Of a stretch of DNA of 64,000 nucleotides, positions 63,719-64,000 are shown in pieces (positions within the stretch are counted from its first letter, which is position 1; each line of letters begins with the position of its first letter). The DNA is from Singulisphaera sp045290345. GTDB lineage: Bacteria > Planctomycetota > Planctomycetia > Isosphaerales > Isosphaeraceae. The notes beneath the pieces were generated by a model. That model was not told the origin of the DNA. It ran no database searches and worked only from the letters and a program-made list of their open reading frames with translations. The position numbers and the translations under genes are program-made. The stretch covers positions 6,696,001 to 6,760,000 of the forward strand of contig NZ_CP155447.1 in assembly GCF_045290345.1 (NCBI RefSeq). The letters are read 5' to 3'.

Positions 63719-64000
63719 TCAGTAGCTGTCGGCGCTCAAGAGCTCGCCGCCGGCCCGGGTGACCAGGGCGGCCACGATCGGGACCGAGAGCGAATCCTTG
63801 AGGAAGTGGACCGAGCCGTCGGCGAAGAGGGCGTTTGCACCGCCCGGGTGGAACGAGTAGATCTCATTGTTGCTTGTGCAATTGATCATGCACGTGCCGC
63901 CCCGAATGCCGTTCTGGCGGCCCTGGGCGCCGGCGATGATGGAGTAGGTGAACTGGTCGGCCCAGGCCCCGCCGCCGCTGGTGACCGGCTCGATGATGCC
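63719..64000 (-). CDS. DUF1559 (H-X9-DG) protein, C-terminal part, runs off the window
   Basis: The frame is open at the right edge and ends at a TGA at 63719-63721. The family hallmark FHPGGANALFADGSVHFLKD is followed by SLSVPIVAALVTRAGGE and the end LLSADSY. DUF1559 proteins have an N-terminal type II/IV pilin-like signal (outside the window) and are exported pseudopilin-like proteins, present in tens to hundreds of copies in planctomycetes. Its position upstream of the DUF1592-DUF1552 operon is commonly seen. Confidence 0.92.
   Translation of the reverse strand, partial: GIIEPVTSGGGAWADQFTYSIIAGAQGRQNGIRGGTCMINCTSNNEIYSFHPGGANALFADGSVHFLKDSLSVPIVAALVTRAGGELLSADSY

Overview
The window looks like chromosomal DNA of a planctomycete, probably of the Isosphaeraceae type. 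It is GC-rich and genes lie far apart. The protein families are diagnostic. There is a DUF1552/DUF1592 heme-lipoprotein operon next to a DUF1559 (H-X9-DG) protein, planctomycete-type c-heme domains fused to redoxin or ankyrin modules, a sigma-factor-like gene overlapping a Ser/Thr kinase, and secreted proteins opening with an LExLExR-like N-terminal motif. No rRNA, tRNA or CRISPR array was recognised.

Layout: 1-1469 is the end of a DUF11-repeat surface protein. 1470-5600 is mostly decayed sequence (IS110 and response-regulator remnants and four copies of a ~110 bp inverted-repeat element) around two orphan genes. 5602-10000 holds a redoxin/cytochrome c/copper-monooxygenase-like/glycogen-binding fusion and a MacB-type ABC exporter. 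After a fifth 110 bp element and a gene remnant, 10923-16287 carries a PlsC-ACP-acyl-AMP-ligase fusion, an AI-2E-type permease and two hypotheticals. 17053-20514 is an acyl-CoA mutase cassette: a mutase large subunit with isobutyryl-type residues, a B12-binding/MeaB GTPase fusion, and the stump of an acyl-CoA synthetase. 20567-24189 is a transposon graveyard with two IS630 copies. 24397-29120 is a sigma-like/Ser-Thr kinase operon broken by an IS3-family element.

29380-34226 has transposase debris, a small secreted protein with a clean terminator, a RAYT (REP-associated transposase), and a divergent pair: a tail-anchored HExxH protein and a HEPN-like protein. 34546-37597 is a compact three-gene operon with 4-bp overlaps (DUF2334 deacetylase, methyltransferase, GT2-kinase fusion). 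37859-47510, all on the minus strand, holds an ankyrin/toroid/cytochrome c protein, a hydrolase, an AraC regulator, an MDR oxidoreductase, two tandem HD-domain paralogues and a GlxA-type regulator, with palindromic repeats between. 49826-57410 carries a 1506-aa mosaic exoprotein, a DUF1559 stump, a Met/Ser-rich exported protein and a DUF1963-like protein. 57868-64000, all on the minus strand, has a HEAT protein, a YkgJ protein, the DUF1552/DUF1592 pair and the end of a DUF1559 gene.

Most genes act at or outside the cell envelope (surface proteins, heme lipoproteins, exporter, glycan genes) or in acyl-CoA metabolism. I saw no unmistakable new system. The least explained parts are the five-copy 110 bp element, the isobutyryl-type mutase with a separate B12-MeaB fusion, the HExxH/HEPN pair, the Met-rich exported protein and several multi-domain heme fusions.
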